From Sva-07 sp963829585 (GTDB lineage Bacteria > Actinomycetota > Acidimicrobiia > Acidimicrobiales > Ilumatobacteraceae): DNA of 64,000 bases. The DNA lies in the NCBI GenBank assembly GCA_963829585.1, contig CAWHJD010000027.1, positions 156,735 to 220,734 on the forward strand, read 5' to 3'. The first letter of the stretch is position 1, and each line of letters opens with the position of its first letter. Position numbers and translations under genes: made by a program. Below the pieces are notes generated by a model that was given only the letters and a program-made list of their open reading frames with translations, did no database searches and was not told where the DNA came from. Below are positions 1 to 8,043 of this stretch, piece after piece.

Positions 1-69
1 TGGGATGCGAGCGCTCTCGGCATCATGCGTGTCCTGCACGGGATCGCTTGCGGCGCACCGGGCCGTCAG

Positions 70-75
70 TAGCCT
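70..75 (+). promoter_or_regulatory. Leaderless -10 element of the first mannosyltransferase gene
   Basis: TAGCCT lies 9 bases before the ATG at 85, with no Shine-Dalgarno sequence between. The same hexamer at the same distance precedes the gene at 59429. Initiation about 7 bases downstream would put the 5' end at or next to the start codon. Confidence 0.5.
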
Positions 76-84
76 GCCGACGAC

Positions 85-813
85 ATGCGCAGCGTGGTGG
101 TACTCCCGACGTACAACGAGGCCGAGAACATCGAGCCATTCCTGCGCGCCGTGCGAGATGCTGCCCCGACCACCGATGTGCTCGTCGTGGACGACAACAG
201 CCCCGATGGCACGGGGGCGATCGCGGAGACCGTCGGCGCCGAGATCGGCGGCGTCAGCGTCCTGCACCGGCCCGGCAAGGCAGGTCTCGGCAGTGCCTAT
301 CGTGAAGGGTTCGCCCGCGTCCTCGACGGCAGCTACGACGTCGTGGTGTCCATGGACGCCGACTTCTCGCACGATCCGGCACAGATCCCCCAGTTCGTCG
401 GGGCCGTCGAGGCCGGAGCCGATCTCGTGATCGGGTCGCGGTACGTCCGCGGGGGAGGGACCACCGACTGGCCCGTGCGACGTCAGCTGTTGTCGAAGTG
501 GGGCAATGCGTACACGAGGACGATCCTGGGTGTGAGCGCCCGAGACTGCACGAGTGGCTACCGCGCCTATCGGGCAACGGCGCTGGCGGCGATCGACCCG
601 ACGTCGACCTCGGCCGAGGGATACGCCTTCCTGACCGAGTTGGTCCGGCGTCTCACCACGTCCGGTGCGATCGTGGTCGAGGAGCCCATCGTGTTCCGTG
701 ATCGGTTGCGCGGCAAGTCGAAGATGTCGGGCCGGATCATCGTGGAGTCGATGCTGCTGGTCACCCGCTGGGGGGTTGCGGACCGGATCGGACGCGTCCG
801 GGGTCGTCGGTGA
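85..813 (+). CDS. Polyprenol-phosphate mannose synthase-like GT2 glycosyltransferase
   Basis: This 242-residue GT-A enzyme belongs to the dolichol/polyprenol-phosphate mannose synthase family. These enzymes move mannose from GDP-mannose to a lipid phosphate on the cytosolic membrane face and so supply GT-C transferases outside. The N-terminal VVVLPTYNEAENI motif (residues 4-16), the DDNSPDGT nucleotide-binding motif (36-43), the metal-binding DAD (91-93) and the basic C-terminal patch around RGKSKMSGR are all visible. There is no C-terminal membrane domain, as in Ppm1-type catalytic subunits. The stop overlaps the next gene by GTGA, so the lipid-linked sugar may feed that membrane protein. 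The exact sugar is inferred from family only. Confidence 0.85.
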   Translation: MRSVVVLPTYNEAENIEPFLRAVRDAAPTTDVLVVDDNSPDGTGAIAETVGAEIGGVSVLHRPGKAGLGSAYREGFARVLDGSYDVVVSMDADFSHDPAQIPQFVGAVEAGADLVIGSRYVRGGGTTDWPVRRQLLSKWGNAYTRTILGVSARDCTSGYRAYRATALAAIDPTSTSAEGYAFLTELVRRLTTSGAIVVEEPIVFRDRLRGKSKMSGRIIVESMLLVTRWGVADRIGRVRGRR

Positions 814-2702
814 ACGACGACACGATCGTCGATCGAGCGGTTCGGTCGGTGTGGTCGCCGATCGTGGTGGTGCTCGTGCCCTTCGTCGTGGCGGCCATCC
901 GAGTGGCGACGAGATCGTGGTACCCCGTTCTCGACCTGGCGATGACCGAGTTCCGTGTCCGCGACGTCGGCGGGATGGACACACCCTTGATCGGGCTCCC
1001 GGGGCGGATCGGGACGTTCCCGGACCAGGGCAGCCATCCCGGACCGCTCGGCTACTACCTCCTGGCGCCCGTGTATCGCCTCTTCGGCGCGTCGGCGGTC
1101 GGACTCCTCGTCGGGGCCGTGGTGATCGGCGCGGCGGCGGCGGTGGCCGGCGTGCTCGTGATCCGCCGCATGGGCGGCCTGCGCCTGCAGTGGGCCGTGG
1201 TCGTCGTGCTGCTCGTGGTCGTCCAGACCTACGGCTTCGAGCTCCTCGGCCAGCCGTGGAATCCCTATCTTCCGCTGCTGCCCTGGTTCGCCACGTTGAT
1301 CGCCGTGTGGGCCGTGATCGTCGGCGACAACGGCGTGCTGTGGGTCGCGACCCTGGCCGGATCGCTGTGTGCGCAGACCCACCTGCCCTACGTGGGCATC
1401 GCGGGCTCGATCGTGATCGGGGCGACGTTGGTGGTCGCGTGGCGTTGGTGGCACGCCGACCGCAACGGCGCGACCGGCGCGTACCAGCCGGCACCCGATC
1501 CGGATCGGGGCCCCACCGGTCGGAGCCTGGCGATCGGCGTGGGTGTGGGTGTCGTGTGCTGGACGCCCGTGGCGCTCGACCAGCTGTTCGGTTCGCAGAA
1601 CCTCTCGATGATCGTCGACTACTTCCGCAATCCACCCGAGGAGGCGATCGGTGGACGCGCCGGGCTCGAACTGCTGTTGCGGCACCTCGACGTCACCCGC
1701 TTCGCGGACCTCTCCGCTTCGGGCTCGTTCGCCGACGTGGCGGCCACCCAGGCCCAGCGGTCGTTGATCCCCGGCATCGTCCTGCTGATCGTGTGGGCGG
1801 TTGCCGCCGTGGTCGCCGTCCTGGTGGTGCGCGACCGGCGCCTGACCGTGTTGCACGGTCTGCTCGCCGTGTGTGTGGCGCTGGGTGCGTTCTCGATGGT
1901 CCGCATCTTCGGCAAGGTCTGGTACTACCTCACGCTGTGGGCATGGTCGATCACCGCCCTCGTCGTCGCGGCCGTGATCTGGACCGCGATCGCCGCGGTG
2001 GCGCGCCGGTTGGGCGACGAGCGCCGTCGGCTCGACCAGGTCGTGACGGCAGGGCTCGTCGTGGTCGGCTCGGTCATGTGGATGACGCTGGTGGCGCAAG
2101 CGGCGTCGGTCGCCGTCCCCGAGGAGCACCTCTCACGTCCGCTGGGAGCTGTCGTCGGCCCCACCGTCGACGCTCTGGAACGGGGCGTTGGCGCAGCGCC
2201 GGGACGAGACGGCACGTACACCGTGCTCTGGAACGACGCGGCGTCATTCGGTTCGCAGGGATTCGGCCTGGTCAACGAGCTCGAACGGCGCGGCTTCGAC
2301 GCCGGTGCGCCCGACGTGTGGCGGGTGCCGATCACCCCGCAGCGCGTGGTCGACATCGACGACGCCGACGTCGTCGTGCAGTTCGCGACCGGTGCGTACA
2401 TCGACGAGTGGCGCAGCGATCCCCGGGCGATCGAGGTCGCCACGTTCGAGCCACGCTCGGACGCACAGTCGGAGGAGTTCGAGCAGCTGCGCACCGAGTT
2501 GCTGGAGGGACTGGCGGAATTGCCGATCGACGCCGATCAGCGCGACGCGCTGGCCACGGCGGTCGACTTCAACCTGTTCGGCGTGCAGCTCGACCCGGCC
2601 GTACCGGACGACCTGCAGCGGATCGTCGACCGCATGCTGAAGCTCGGCCAGGAGACGGCGGTCTTCCTCGTCCCGCCGGACGTGTACGACGACGCCGGCT
2701 GA
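810..2702 (+). CDS. Polytopic GT-C-like membrane protein
   Basis: This 630-residue protein has about ten hydrophobic helices in its first two thirds and a soluble C-terminal region rich in Asp and Glu. The first extracytoplasmic loop carries acidic residues (MTEFRVRDVGG) and a SHPGPLGYY stretch, an arrangement typical of actinobacterial GT-C/ArnT-like lipid-linked sugar transferases. The GTG start is fixed by a 4-base overlap with the mannose-synthase-like gene, so the pair is translationally coupled. It resembles the protein encoded at 2788-4836 (PGALYD versus PGPLGYY in the same loop). No experimentally defined family is recognised, so glycosyl transfer is an inference. Confidence 0.6.
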   Translation: MNDDTIVDRAVRSVWSPIVVVLVPFVVAAIRVATRSWYPVLDLAMTEFRVRDVGGMDTPLIGLPGRIGTFPDQGSHPGPLGYYLLAPVYRLFGASAVGLLVGAVVIGAAAAVAGVLVIRRMGGLRLQWAVVVVLLVVVQTYGFELLGQPWNPYLPLLPWFATLIAVWAVIVGDNGVLWVATLAGSLCAQTHLPYVGIAGSIVIGATLVVAWRWWHADRNGATGAYQPAPDPDRGPTGRSLAIGVGVGVVCWTPVALDQLFGSQNLSMIVDYFRNPPEEAIGGRAGLELLLRHLDVTRFADLSASGSFADVAATQAQRSLIPGIVLLIVWAVAAVVAVLVVRDRRLTVLHGLLAVCVALGAFSMVRIFGKVWYYLTLWAWSITALVVAAVIWTAIAAVARRLGDERRRLDQVVTAGLVVVGSVMWMTLVAQAASVAVPEEHLSRPLGAVVGPTVDALERGVGAAPGRDGTYTVLWNDAASFGSQGFGLVNELERRGFDAGAPDVWRVPITPQRVVDIDDADVVVQFATGAYIDEWRSDPRAIEVATFEPRSDAQSEEFEQLRTELLEGLAELPIDADQRDALATAVDFNLFGVQLDPAVPDDLQRIVDRMLKLGQETAVFLVPPDVYDDAG

Positions 2703-2734
2703 CGGAGAGCGCCGTGCGAGCCGGACACTTCTCG

Positions 2735-2769
2735 GCGGAATGGGTCTCACCGTCCGAGACGTATTCCGC
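2735..2769. terminator. Hairpin between convergent membrane-protein genes
   Basis: GCGGAAT (2735-2741) pairs with ATTCCGC (2763-2769). GTCTC (2744-2748) pairs with GAGAC (2756-2760) inside it, across a two-base imperfect step. It sits in the 85-base gap between convergent stops at 2702 and 2788 and would fold from either strand. There is no strong T-run. Confidence 0.4.
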
Positions 2770-2787
2770 AGAGACTGGTGAGCGCAC

Positions 2788-4836
2788 TCAGGTCGGGCAG
2801 TCCCAGGGTCCTTCGGCGAACAGGCCGAAGCTGGTCTCCTGCCAACGCATGACCTGCTCCATGTCGCCACCGAGGTCGGTTTCGCGACTCGTCGTCGCGA
2901 TGCCGTCGGCGACCCATCTCGCGAGCGAACCGTCGATGACGAGCAGCCACGCCGCGTCGAGGTCGCCGGCGCGGGCCGCGGCGAGCTGGTCGATGGGGTC
3001 GGCTTCGGTGAGGCTGGCGTCGTCGACGACGATCGTGCCGTCCGCGAGGTCAGCGGCGATGTCGTCGGCGAGCGCACGTGTCGCCGCCTCGTCGTCGGGG
3101 CTGAGTGCGCTGACCAGCGCGATGGTGCACGCCGGTCCGCTGTAGTCGAGCGCCTCGACCCCTTCGAGCTGGAAGACCCGTGTGGTCTCGGTGCCGTCGG
3201 CGCGCCGGGACGGGCCGAGCTGGCGGACCAGGCCCTCGTCGGTCACGCGGAACTCGATGCCGAGTTCCTGCATGCGCATCATCATCGTGGAGCTGTAGGG
3301 CTCGAAGACGCGCAGGTTCGAGACGTCGTACACCACGGGGTCGTGATCGGCGAGCACGCCGATCTCGGGAAGTGCCCGTCGCATCGCCGGCATCTTCGAG
3401 TAGGCGGCCACAGGCCCGTCAGGACGCTCGAGATAGGCGAGGTTGGCGATCGACAACACCACGATCAGACCGATGGCGATCCGGTCGAACCAGGCGGTCG
3501 ACCGCCCGGCCTCCGACGCGACGGCCGTCTCGGCTCGCGATTCGAGCTCGGACTCGACGCCGGTGTCGGCTCGACGGGCGAGCCAGATCTCCGTTGCCAT
3601 CCAGACGACCGTGAAGGTGATGAACACCGACAACGGCCACACCCAGCGGACATGGTGCGAGGAGAACCCGACCGTGCCGATCGTGAGCTTGGCGAGCGCG
3701 GCCACGGTGATCGGCACGGAGGCAGCACAGAGGGCACCGGCGCACGTCGCGGCGAGCAGGCCGCGCCGGTGGGCGGCGACGGTCAACGCGACGAGGAGCG
3801 ACACGACGGCGACGAGTGCCAGCACCGAGACGGCGAGGCCGGGGAGCTCCGTGAGCACGAGGCGGTAGCCGTCGGATGTCGGAGTGACCTGGGTGATCGG
3901 GACGGTGGTGGAGTAGCCGGACCGCATCCACCACGGTGGCAACGCGATGATCGCACTCGTGATCTTCGTGGCGTCGGTGACCCCCAGCGTGACGTCGCCT
4001 CCACCGGCGTTCGACGCCAGCCGCGTCAGGTTGCCACGACCCTCGCCGAAGAACTGCTCGTACAGCGGCTGGACCCAACAGAGCACGAGGACGCCCGCCG
4101 TGATCAGGGCCGTGCGCGATGTCAGACCCCGCCACACCGCGGCGCGCTCGACGGGCCGATGCGTCCACCACGCCACGCCGAGCGCTGCGACGAAGAGCGC
4201 GCTGAGGACGTAGGCGTAGCTGATGTGGGTCTGGATCAACACGCTGCCGACGAAGGCGGCCCATGGGATGCAGGCCGTCCGTCCCGCCGTACAGCCGACC
4301 ATCAACACGAGCAGCAGCAGGAACGGCAACAGCAGCGCGTGCGCCTGCCAGATGTCGATCAGCATCTCGCTGCCCATCGACCAGGCGAGCGCAGCCGCGG
4401 CGAGCAGCATCCAGCGCTGCATGCGCCATCCGCCGATGTGGCGGCCGGCGATCGAGATGCCCACGATCGACGCGATGTTGAGTGCGCCGACACCGATCGC
4501 TGCGCCGGGGCCCGGGGAGAGCGTCAGGGCGAACGGTGCCATCAGCAGGTCGTACAGCGCGCCCGGGTTGTTCATGTTCTCGCCGACCGACAGCGATGCC
4601 GAGGTCCACGACCCGAGGAGCGGGTGGTGTTCGGTGAAGACGTCGACGGCGCGGAGGTAGAGCAGCGCGTTGTCGCCGATCGGGAACCAGTCGCGACGCA
4701 GCGCACGCACGACGGCGGACAGGATCGGCAAGACCGCGACGATCACGAGTGCGACACGGATCCAGCGGCGGGGTCCCTCGACGGGGACGACCGCCGTGTC
4801 GACCTCGGGCTGTTCGGCGAGGTCGGTCGCGGTCAT
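2788..4836 (-). CDS. Polytopic GT-C-like membrane protein
   Basis: This is a 682-residue integral membrane protein. A short Glu/Pro-rich cytosolic N-terminus (about 35 residues) leads into some 11-12 hydrophobic helices. A soluble C-terminal domain of about 200 residues follows and contains a DYSGPACTIALVSALSPDDE region. The ATG at 4836 was chosen because it overlaps the stop of the upstream glycosyltransferase as ATGA; longer starts would run into that gene. It is the last gene of a three-gene unit (methyltransferase, GT2, this protein) and resembles the protein at 810-2702. It probably handles a lipid-linked sugar made by its neighbours, but no substrate is visible. Confidence 0.6.
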   Translation of the reverse strand: MTATDLAEQPEVDTAVVPVEGPRRWIRVALVIVAVLPILSAVVRALRRDWFPIGDNALLYLRAVDVFTEHHPLLGSWTSASLSVGENMNNPGALYDLLMAPFALTLSPGPGAAIGVGALNIASIVGISIAGRHIGGWRMQRWMLLAAAALAWSMGSEMLIDIWQAHALLLPFLLLLVLMVGCTAGRTACIPWAAFVGSVLIQTHISYAYVLSALFVAALGVAWWTHRPVERAAVWRGLTSRTALITAGVLVLCWVQPLYEQFFGEGRGNLTRLASNAGGGDVTLGVTDATKITSAIIALPPWWMRSGYSTTVPITQVTPTSDGYRLVLTELPGLAVSVLALVAVVSLLVALTVAAHRRGLLAATCAGALCAASVPITVAALAKLTIGTVGFSSHHVRWVWPLSVFITFTVVWMATEIWLARRADTGVESELESRAETAVASEAGRSTAWFDRIAIGLIVVLSIANLAYLERPDGPVAAYSKMPAMRRALPEIGVLADHDPVVYDVSNLRVFEPYSSTMMMRMQELGIEFRVTDEGLVRQLGPSRRADGTETTRVFQLEGVEALDYSGPACTIALVSALSPDDEAATRALADDIAADLADGTIVVDDASLTEADPIDQLAAARAGDLDAAWLLVIDGSLARWVADGIATTSRETDLGGDMEQVMRWQETSFGLFAEGPWDCPT

Positions 4837-5780
4837 GGCGTCATCTCGCGTGACGGTGCCTGGCCGACGCCCTTCATTGCGATGGCCGACGACTGTGCGA
4901 ATCCCGAGAACAGTACGACGAACGATCCGAAGCTGGCCGCGAACACGGTCAGGATCGCCACGAGTGCGCTCCACGCGGCCGTGCCCGGTGGGTCACCGAG
5001 GAGCCCCGTCGCCAGAGCGAGGAGGAACACCAGGAGCGTCACCGCGCTGGTGGCGGCCACGAACATCATGCGCACCGCGATCCGTTCCGAGAACGGCAGC
5101 AACATCCTGACGCCGTGGGCCATGAGGGCGTAGGTGTTCATCCGGGAGCTGCCGGCGAAGCGGTGACCGCGGGCGCACGGCACGGTGATGGTCGGTCGAC
5201 GGAGCGCGAGGAGCGTCGAGGAGTAGCAGAGGTCGAAACTCGGGTGCTGGATGGTGACGGCGAGTGAATCACCGCGTTGCGCGGCGAAGTTGCCCGACCG
5301 GATCGTGGTCCCGGTCAGTACCCGGAACATGACCCGGAACACCACGTACATCACACGGAAGCTCAGCGGCTCGGACCGTTCGGTGCGCTGCGCCAGCGCG
5401 AGCGCCACGTTGTCGGCGTCGAGCGCCCGCAGCAGCCGGGGGACGTCACACGGCTGGTCCTCGCCGTCGGAGTCCATCGTGACCACGATGTCGTCGTCGG
5501 CGAGTTCGGCCACGATGTGGCGGAGTCCGTAGACGATCGCCCGTTGGTGGCCGAGGTTGAACGGAGGCCGCAGCACCTCGACGTCGGCGAACTCGTCGAG
5601 AGCGTGGATGTCGGGATCGGTGCCGGCGGAGTCGTCGATGACGACGTAGTGGAGATCGAGGTCGAGGCCGTCGGCACGGCAGGCGTCGGTCGTCTCGGTG
5701 CGGAGTCGCACGAACGACTCGGTGTCGTTCAGCATCGGGCTGACGACCCAGCAGCGAGTGGTGCCGGCCGACTCGGTCAT
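4833..5780 (-). CDS. Membrane-anchored GT2 glycosyltransferase
   Basis: This 315-residue protein has a GT-A domain (about residues 10-220) followed by two C-terminal membrane helices, the DPM1/GtrB-like layout used for making polyprenyl-phosphate sugars. VVIDDSAGTDPD is the nucleotide-sugar loop and MDSDGEDQP the metal-binding DxD equivalent. The NLGHQRAIVYGL segment is typical of bactoprenol glucosyltransferases. The ATG at 5780 overlaps the preceding methyltransferase stop by four bases. The ATGA at the other end couples it to the GT-C-like protein, so the three products probably act in one glycan step. Confidence 0.75.
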   Translation of the reverse strand: MTESAGTTRCWVVSPMLNDTESFVRLRTETTDACRADGLDLDLHYVVIDDSAGTDPDIHALDEFADVEVLRPPFNLGHQRAIVYGLRHIVAELADDDIVVTMDSDGEDQPCDVPRLLRALDADNVALALAQRTERSEPLSFRVMYVVFRVMFRVLTGTTIRSGNFAAQRGDSLAVTIQHPSFDLCYSSTLLALRRPTITVPCARGHRFAGSSRMNTYALMAHGVRMLLPFSERIAVRMMFVAATSAVTLLVFLLALATGLLGDPPGTAAWSALVAILTVFAASFGSFVVLFSGFAQSSAIAMKGVGQAPSREMTP

Positions 5781-6523
5781 GGAGTCGTCGTCCGCTTCGA
5801 CGCCACCGCGACGACCGAGGTGCCGGCCGGCCACACCCGCCGCCAGCGGGCCGTGAGGTGGCTCACGGCGTAGCCCAAGCGGTTCATCCGGTCGCTCAGT
5901 CGTGGGAAGTCGACGTCGGAGCGGCTGCCCGGACGCAGCTTGCGCACGGGGAGCATCACCAGCATCTCGGGGAACAGGTACGCCGTGCTCTGCACCTCGA
6001 ACCCGGCGCGTTCGAGCAGGGTGCGGATCTGGCGCCTCGAATAGCGGCGGTGGTGGCCGAGTTCGACGTCCCACGAGGAGAACGCCCACTGCAGCGCGGG
6101 CACCGTGAGCACGAGTGTGGAACCCGGGTCCATACGGGTGGCGAGATGCGTCAGCGCGCCGAGATCGTCCTCGATGTGCTCGACGACGTCGAGCATCGTC
6201 ACCACGGTGTCGGCCCCGATCGGCTCGGCCGGGTCGTGGCGCGCCTCGGACCCGAAACGGGCCGCCAGGGCAGCGTCGAGGACCGGCGACAGCTCCTCGA
6301 ATCGATACTGCACATCGGGCACGTGCGTCGCCATCCAGTCACCGAGCATGCCCGAACCGGCGCCGATGTCGAGCACCTGGGTGGCATGTCGGCCGCTCGC
6401 CGCCTCGGCGACCAGGTCGAATCGCACCCAGTGCCAGAACGTGTGCGCCGACGGGTCCTGGATGTTGAGTTGCTGGCGCTCCAGCAGAGTGGGGGTCCCG
6501 TTCGAGGGTGTGTCGCTGCTCAC
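5777..6523 (-). CDS. Class I SAM-dependent methyltransferase
   Basis: The 248-residue protein has a Rossmann methyltransferase core. VLDIGAGSGMLGDW (about residues 49-62) is the SAM-binding motif I, and VVTMLDVVEHIEDD is the post-motif II/III region. The remainder matches the UbiE/Methyltransf_11 type. The GTG start follows a TACAGT hexamer by nine bases with no ribosome-binding site. It heads the 6523-2788 operon that includes a GT2 and a GT-C-like protein, so it may methylate a sugar or lipid carrier of the surface glycan. The substrate is not evident. Confidence 0.75.
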   Translation of the reverse strand: MSSDTPSNGTPTLLERQQLNIQDPSAHTFWHWVRFDLVAEAASGRHATQVLDIGAGSGMLGDWMATHVPDVQYRFEELSPVLDAALAARFGSEARHDPAEPIGADTVVTMLDVVEHIEDDLGALTHLATRMDPGSTLVLTVPALQWAFSSWDVELGHHRRYSRRQIRTLLERAGFEVQSTAYLFPEMLVMLPVRKLRPGSRSDVDFPRLSDRMNRLGYAVSHLTARWRRVWPAGTSVVAVASKRTTTP

Positions 6524-6532
6524 CGGTCGATC

Positions 6533-6538
6533 ACTGTA
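6533..6538 (-). promoter_or_regulatory. Leaderless -10 element of the methyltransferase operon
   Basis: On the minus strand TACAGT ends nine bases before the GTG at 6523. It lies in the 83-base divergent gap to the gene at 6607. Confidence 0.45.
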
Positions 6539-6606
6539 GAGGGACGCCCGAGGCGGCGTCGGCTTTGTAGTGTTGGCCCGATGCGCGTGCAGCCCGGAGG
6601 AGTGAC

Positions 6607-8043
6607 GTGAAGATCGGGGTGCTCGTCGTCGCCTACAACGCGGAATCGACGTTGCGGTGGGTGCTCGACCGCATTCCGGCCGATCTCCGTGCCGAGTTGG
6701 CCGAGGTACTGGTCATGGACGACCACTCGTCGGATTCGACCTTCGATGTCGCTCACGGGTACGTGGCGTCGGGCACGGACATCCCGCTCACCATCATCCG
6801 CCACGATCACAACCTCGGCTACGGCGGCAACCAGAAGGCCGGATACCGCTACGCCGTCGACCATGGGTGGGATGTCGTCGTGCTCCTGCACGGCGACGGG
6901 CAGTACGCGCCGGAGAAGATGGCCGACCTCCTGTCGCCGATCGTCGACGGCGACGCCGATGCGGTGTTCGGGTCGCGGATGCTCGATCCGGGCGGCGCAC
7001 TCCGTGGCGGGATGCCGCGATACAAGTACGTGGGCAACCGCATTCTCACCACCGCGCAGAACGCGATCACCGGCGCGCGCCTGAGCGAGTGGCATTCGGG
7101 CTATCGCGCGTACCGGGTGGCGGCGTTGGCGGAGCTCCCGATCGTCGGCAACAGCGACGACTTCGACTTCGACACCGAGATCATCCTGCAGCTGCTCGGC
7201 GCCGACAAGCGCATCGTCGAAGTGCCGATCCCGACCTACTACGGCGACGAGATCTCACGGGTGAACGGCATCGCCTACGCCCGCGACATCATGATCGACA
7301 CCGTTCGGCACCGCCTGGGCGAGTACGGATTCGGACGTGGCGACCTCGGACACAAGAGCGAGCCGTACGAGTACAAGCCGTCACCGAACAGCTCGCATGC
7401 GATCGTTCTCGAACTGGTGCCGGTGGGCAGACCGCTGAAGATCCTGGACGTGGGATGCGGGCCCGGCTGGGTGGCCGCCGAGCTTCGTCGACGGGGCCAT
7501 CACGTGACGGGAGTCGATGTCGTCGCCGACGAGGCGATCGCGGAGCGGACCGACCGGTTCTTCGTCGCCGACGTGGAGGGCGGGCTTCCCGAGGAGGTGG
7601 GCGACGGCTACGACGTCGTCATCGCCGCCGACGTGATCGAACACGTTCGCAACCCGGACGAGCTGCTGGCCGATCTCGCGAGCCGGATGGACCCGTTCGG
7701 CACGATCATCGCCAGCGTGCCGAACTTCGGCCACTGGTATCCGCGTCTGCGAACGATGGCCGGCCTCTTCGACTACGACCAGCGCGGCATTCTCGACCGC
7801 ACCCATGTGCGCTTCTTCACCCGACGCAGTTTCCGGCGCACGCTCGCCAACACCGGGCTCGTCACCACGACCGAGTCCTACGCCGGGCTGCCGCTCGACG
7901 TGCTCGGCGTCGACGGCGCGCTCGGGAGTGTCGTCGCCGCCGGTGACGGCCTGGCGCGCCGGGTCTGGCCCACGCTCTTCGCCTATCAGTTCGTGGTTCG
8001 ACTCGAGACCGCACCCCACCTGCTCGACCCGCCGGTGACGTGA
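6607..8043 (+). CDS. GT2 glycosyltransferase fused to a SAM methyltransferase
   Basis: This 478-residue bifunctional protein begins with a GT2 domain (about residues 1-235), with VLVVAYNAESTL, MDDHSSDST and HGDGQYAPE motifs like DPM1-type enzymes. A linker follows. From about residue 270 there is a class I methyltransferase with LKILDVGCGPGW as SAM motif I and AADVIEHV as the downstream acidic motif. A good ribosome-binding site (GGAGGA) stands before the GTG at 6607, and a TAGTGT at 6568-6573 could be its -10. The end overlaps the next gene by GTGA. Joining sugar transfer and methylation in one chain suggests that a transferred sugar or carrier is capped in the same complex; this is inference. 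Confidence 0.8.
   Translation: MKIGVLVVAYNAESTLRWVLDRIPADLRAELAEVLVMDDHSSDSTFDVAHGYVASGTDIPLTIIRHDHNLGYGGNQKAGYRYAVDHGWDVVVLLHGDGQYAPEKMADLLSPIVDGDADAVFGSRMLDPGGALRGGMPRYKYVGNRILTTAQNAITGARLSEWHSGYRAYRVAALAELPIVGNSDDFDFDTEIILQLLGADKRIVEVPIPTYYGDEISRVNGIAYARDIMIDTVRHRLGEYGFGRGDLGHKSEPYEYKPSPNSSHAIVLELVPVGRPLKILDVGCGPGWVAAELRRRGHHVTGVDVVADEAIAERTDRFFVADVEGGLPEEVGDGYDVVIAADVIEHVRNPDELLADLASRMDPFGTIIASVPNFGHWYPRLRTMAGLFDYDQRGILDRTHVRFFTRRSFRRTLANTGLVTTTESYAGLPLDVLGVDGALGSVVAAGDGLARRVWPTLFAYQFVVRLETAPHLLDPPVT

Noticed and set aside
665..3145. An 826-codon open frame on the plus strand
   Set aside because: It is a frame shadow of the GT-C-like genes at 810-2702 and 2788-4836, Arg/Gly/Asp-rich with no recognisable domain.
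3343..5133. A 596-codon plus-strand frame opposite the GT-C and GT2 genes
   Set aside because: Composition is Asp/Arg/His-rich antisense sequence. The opposite strand holds conserved membrane and glycosyltransferase motifs and neat ATGA overlaps.
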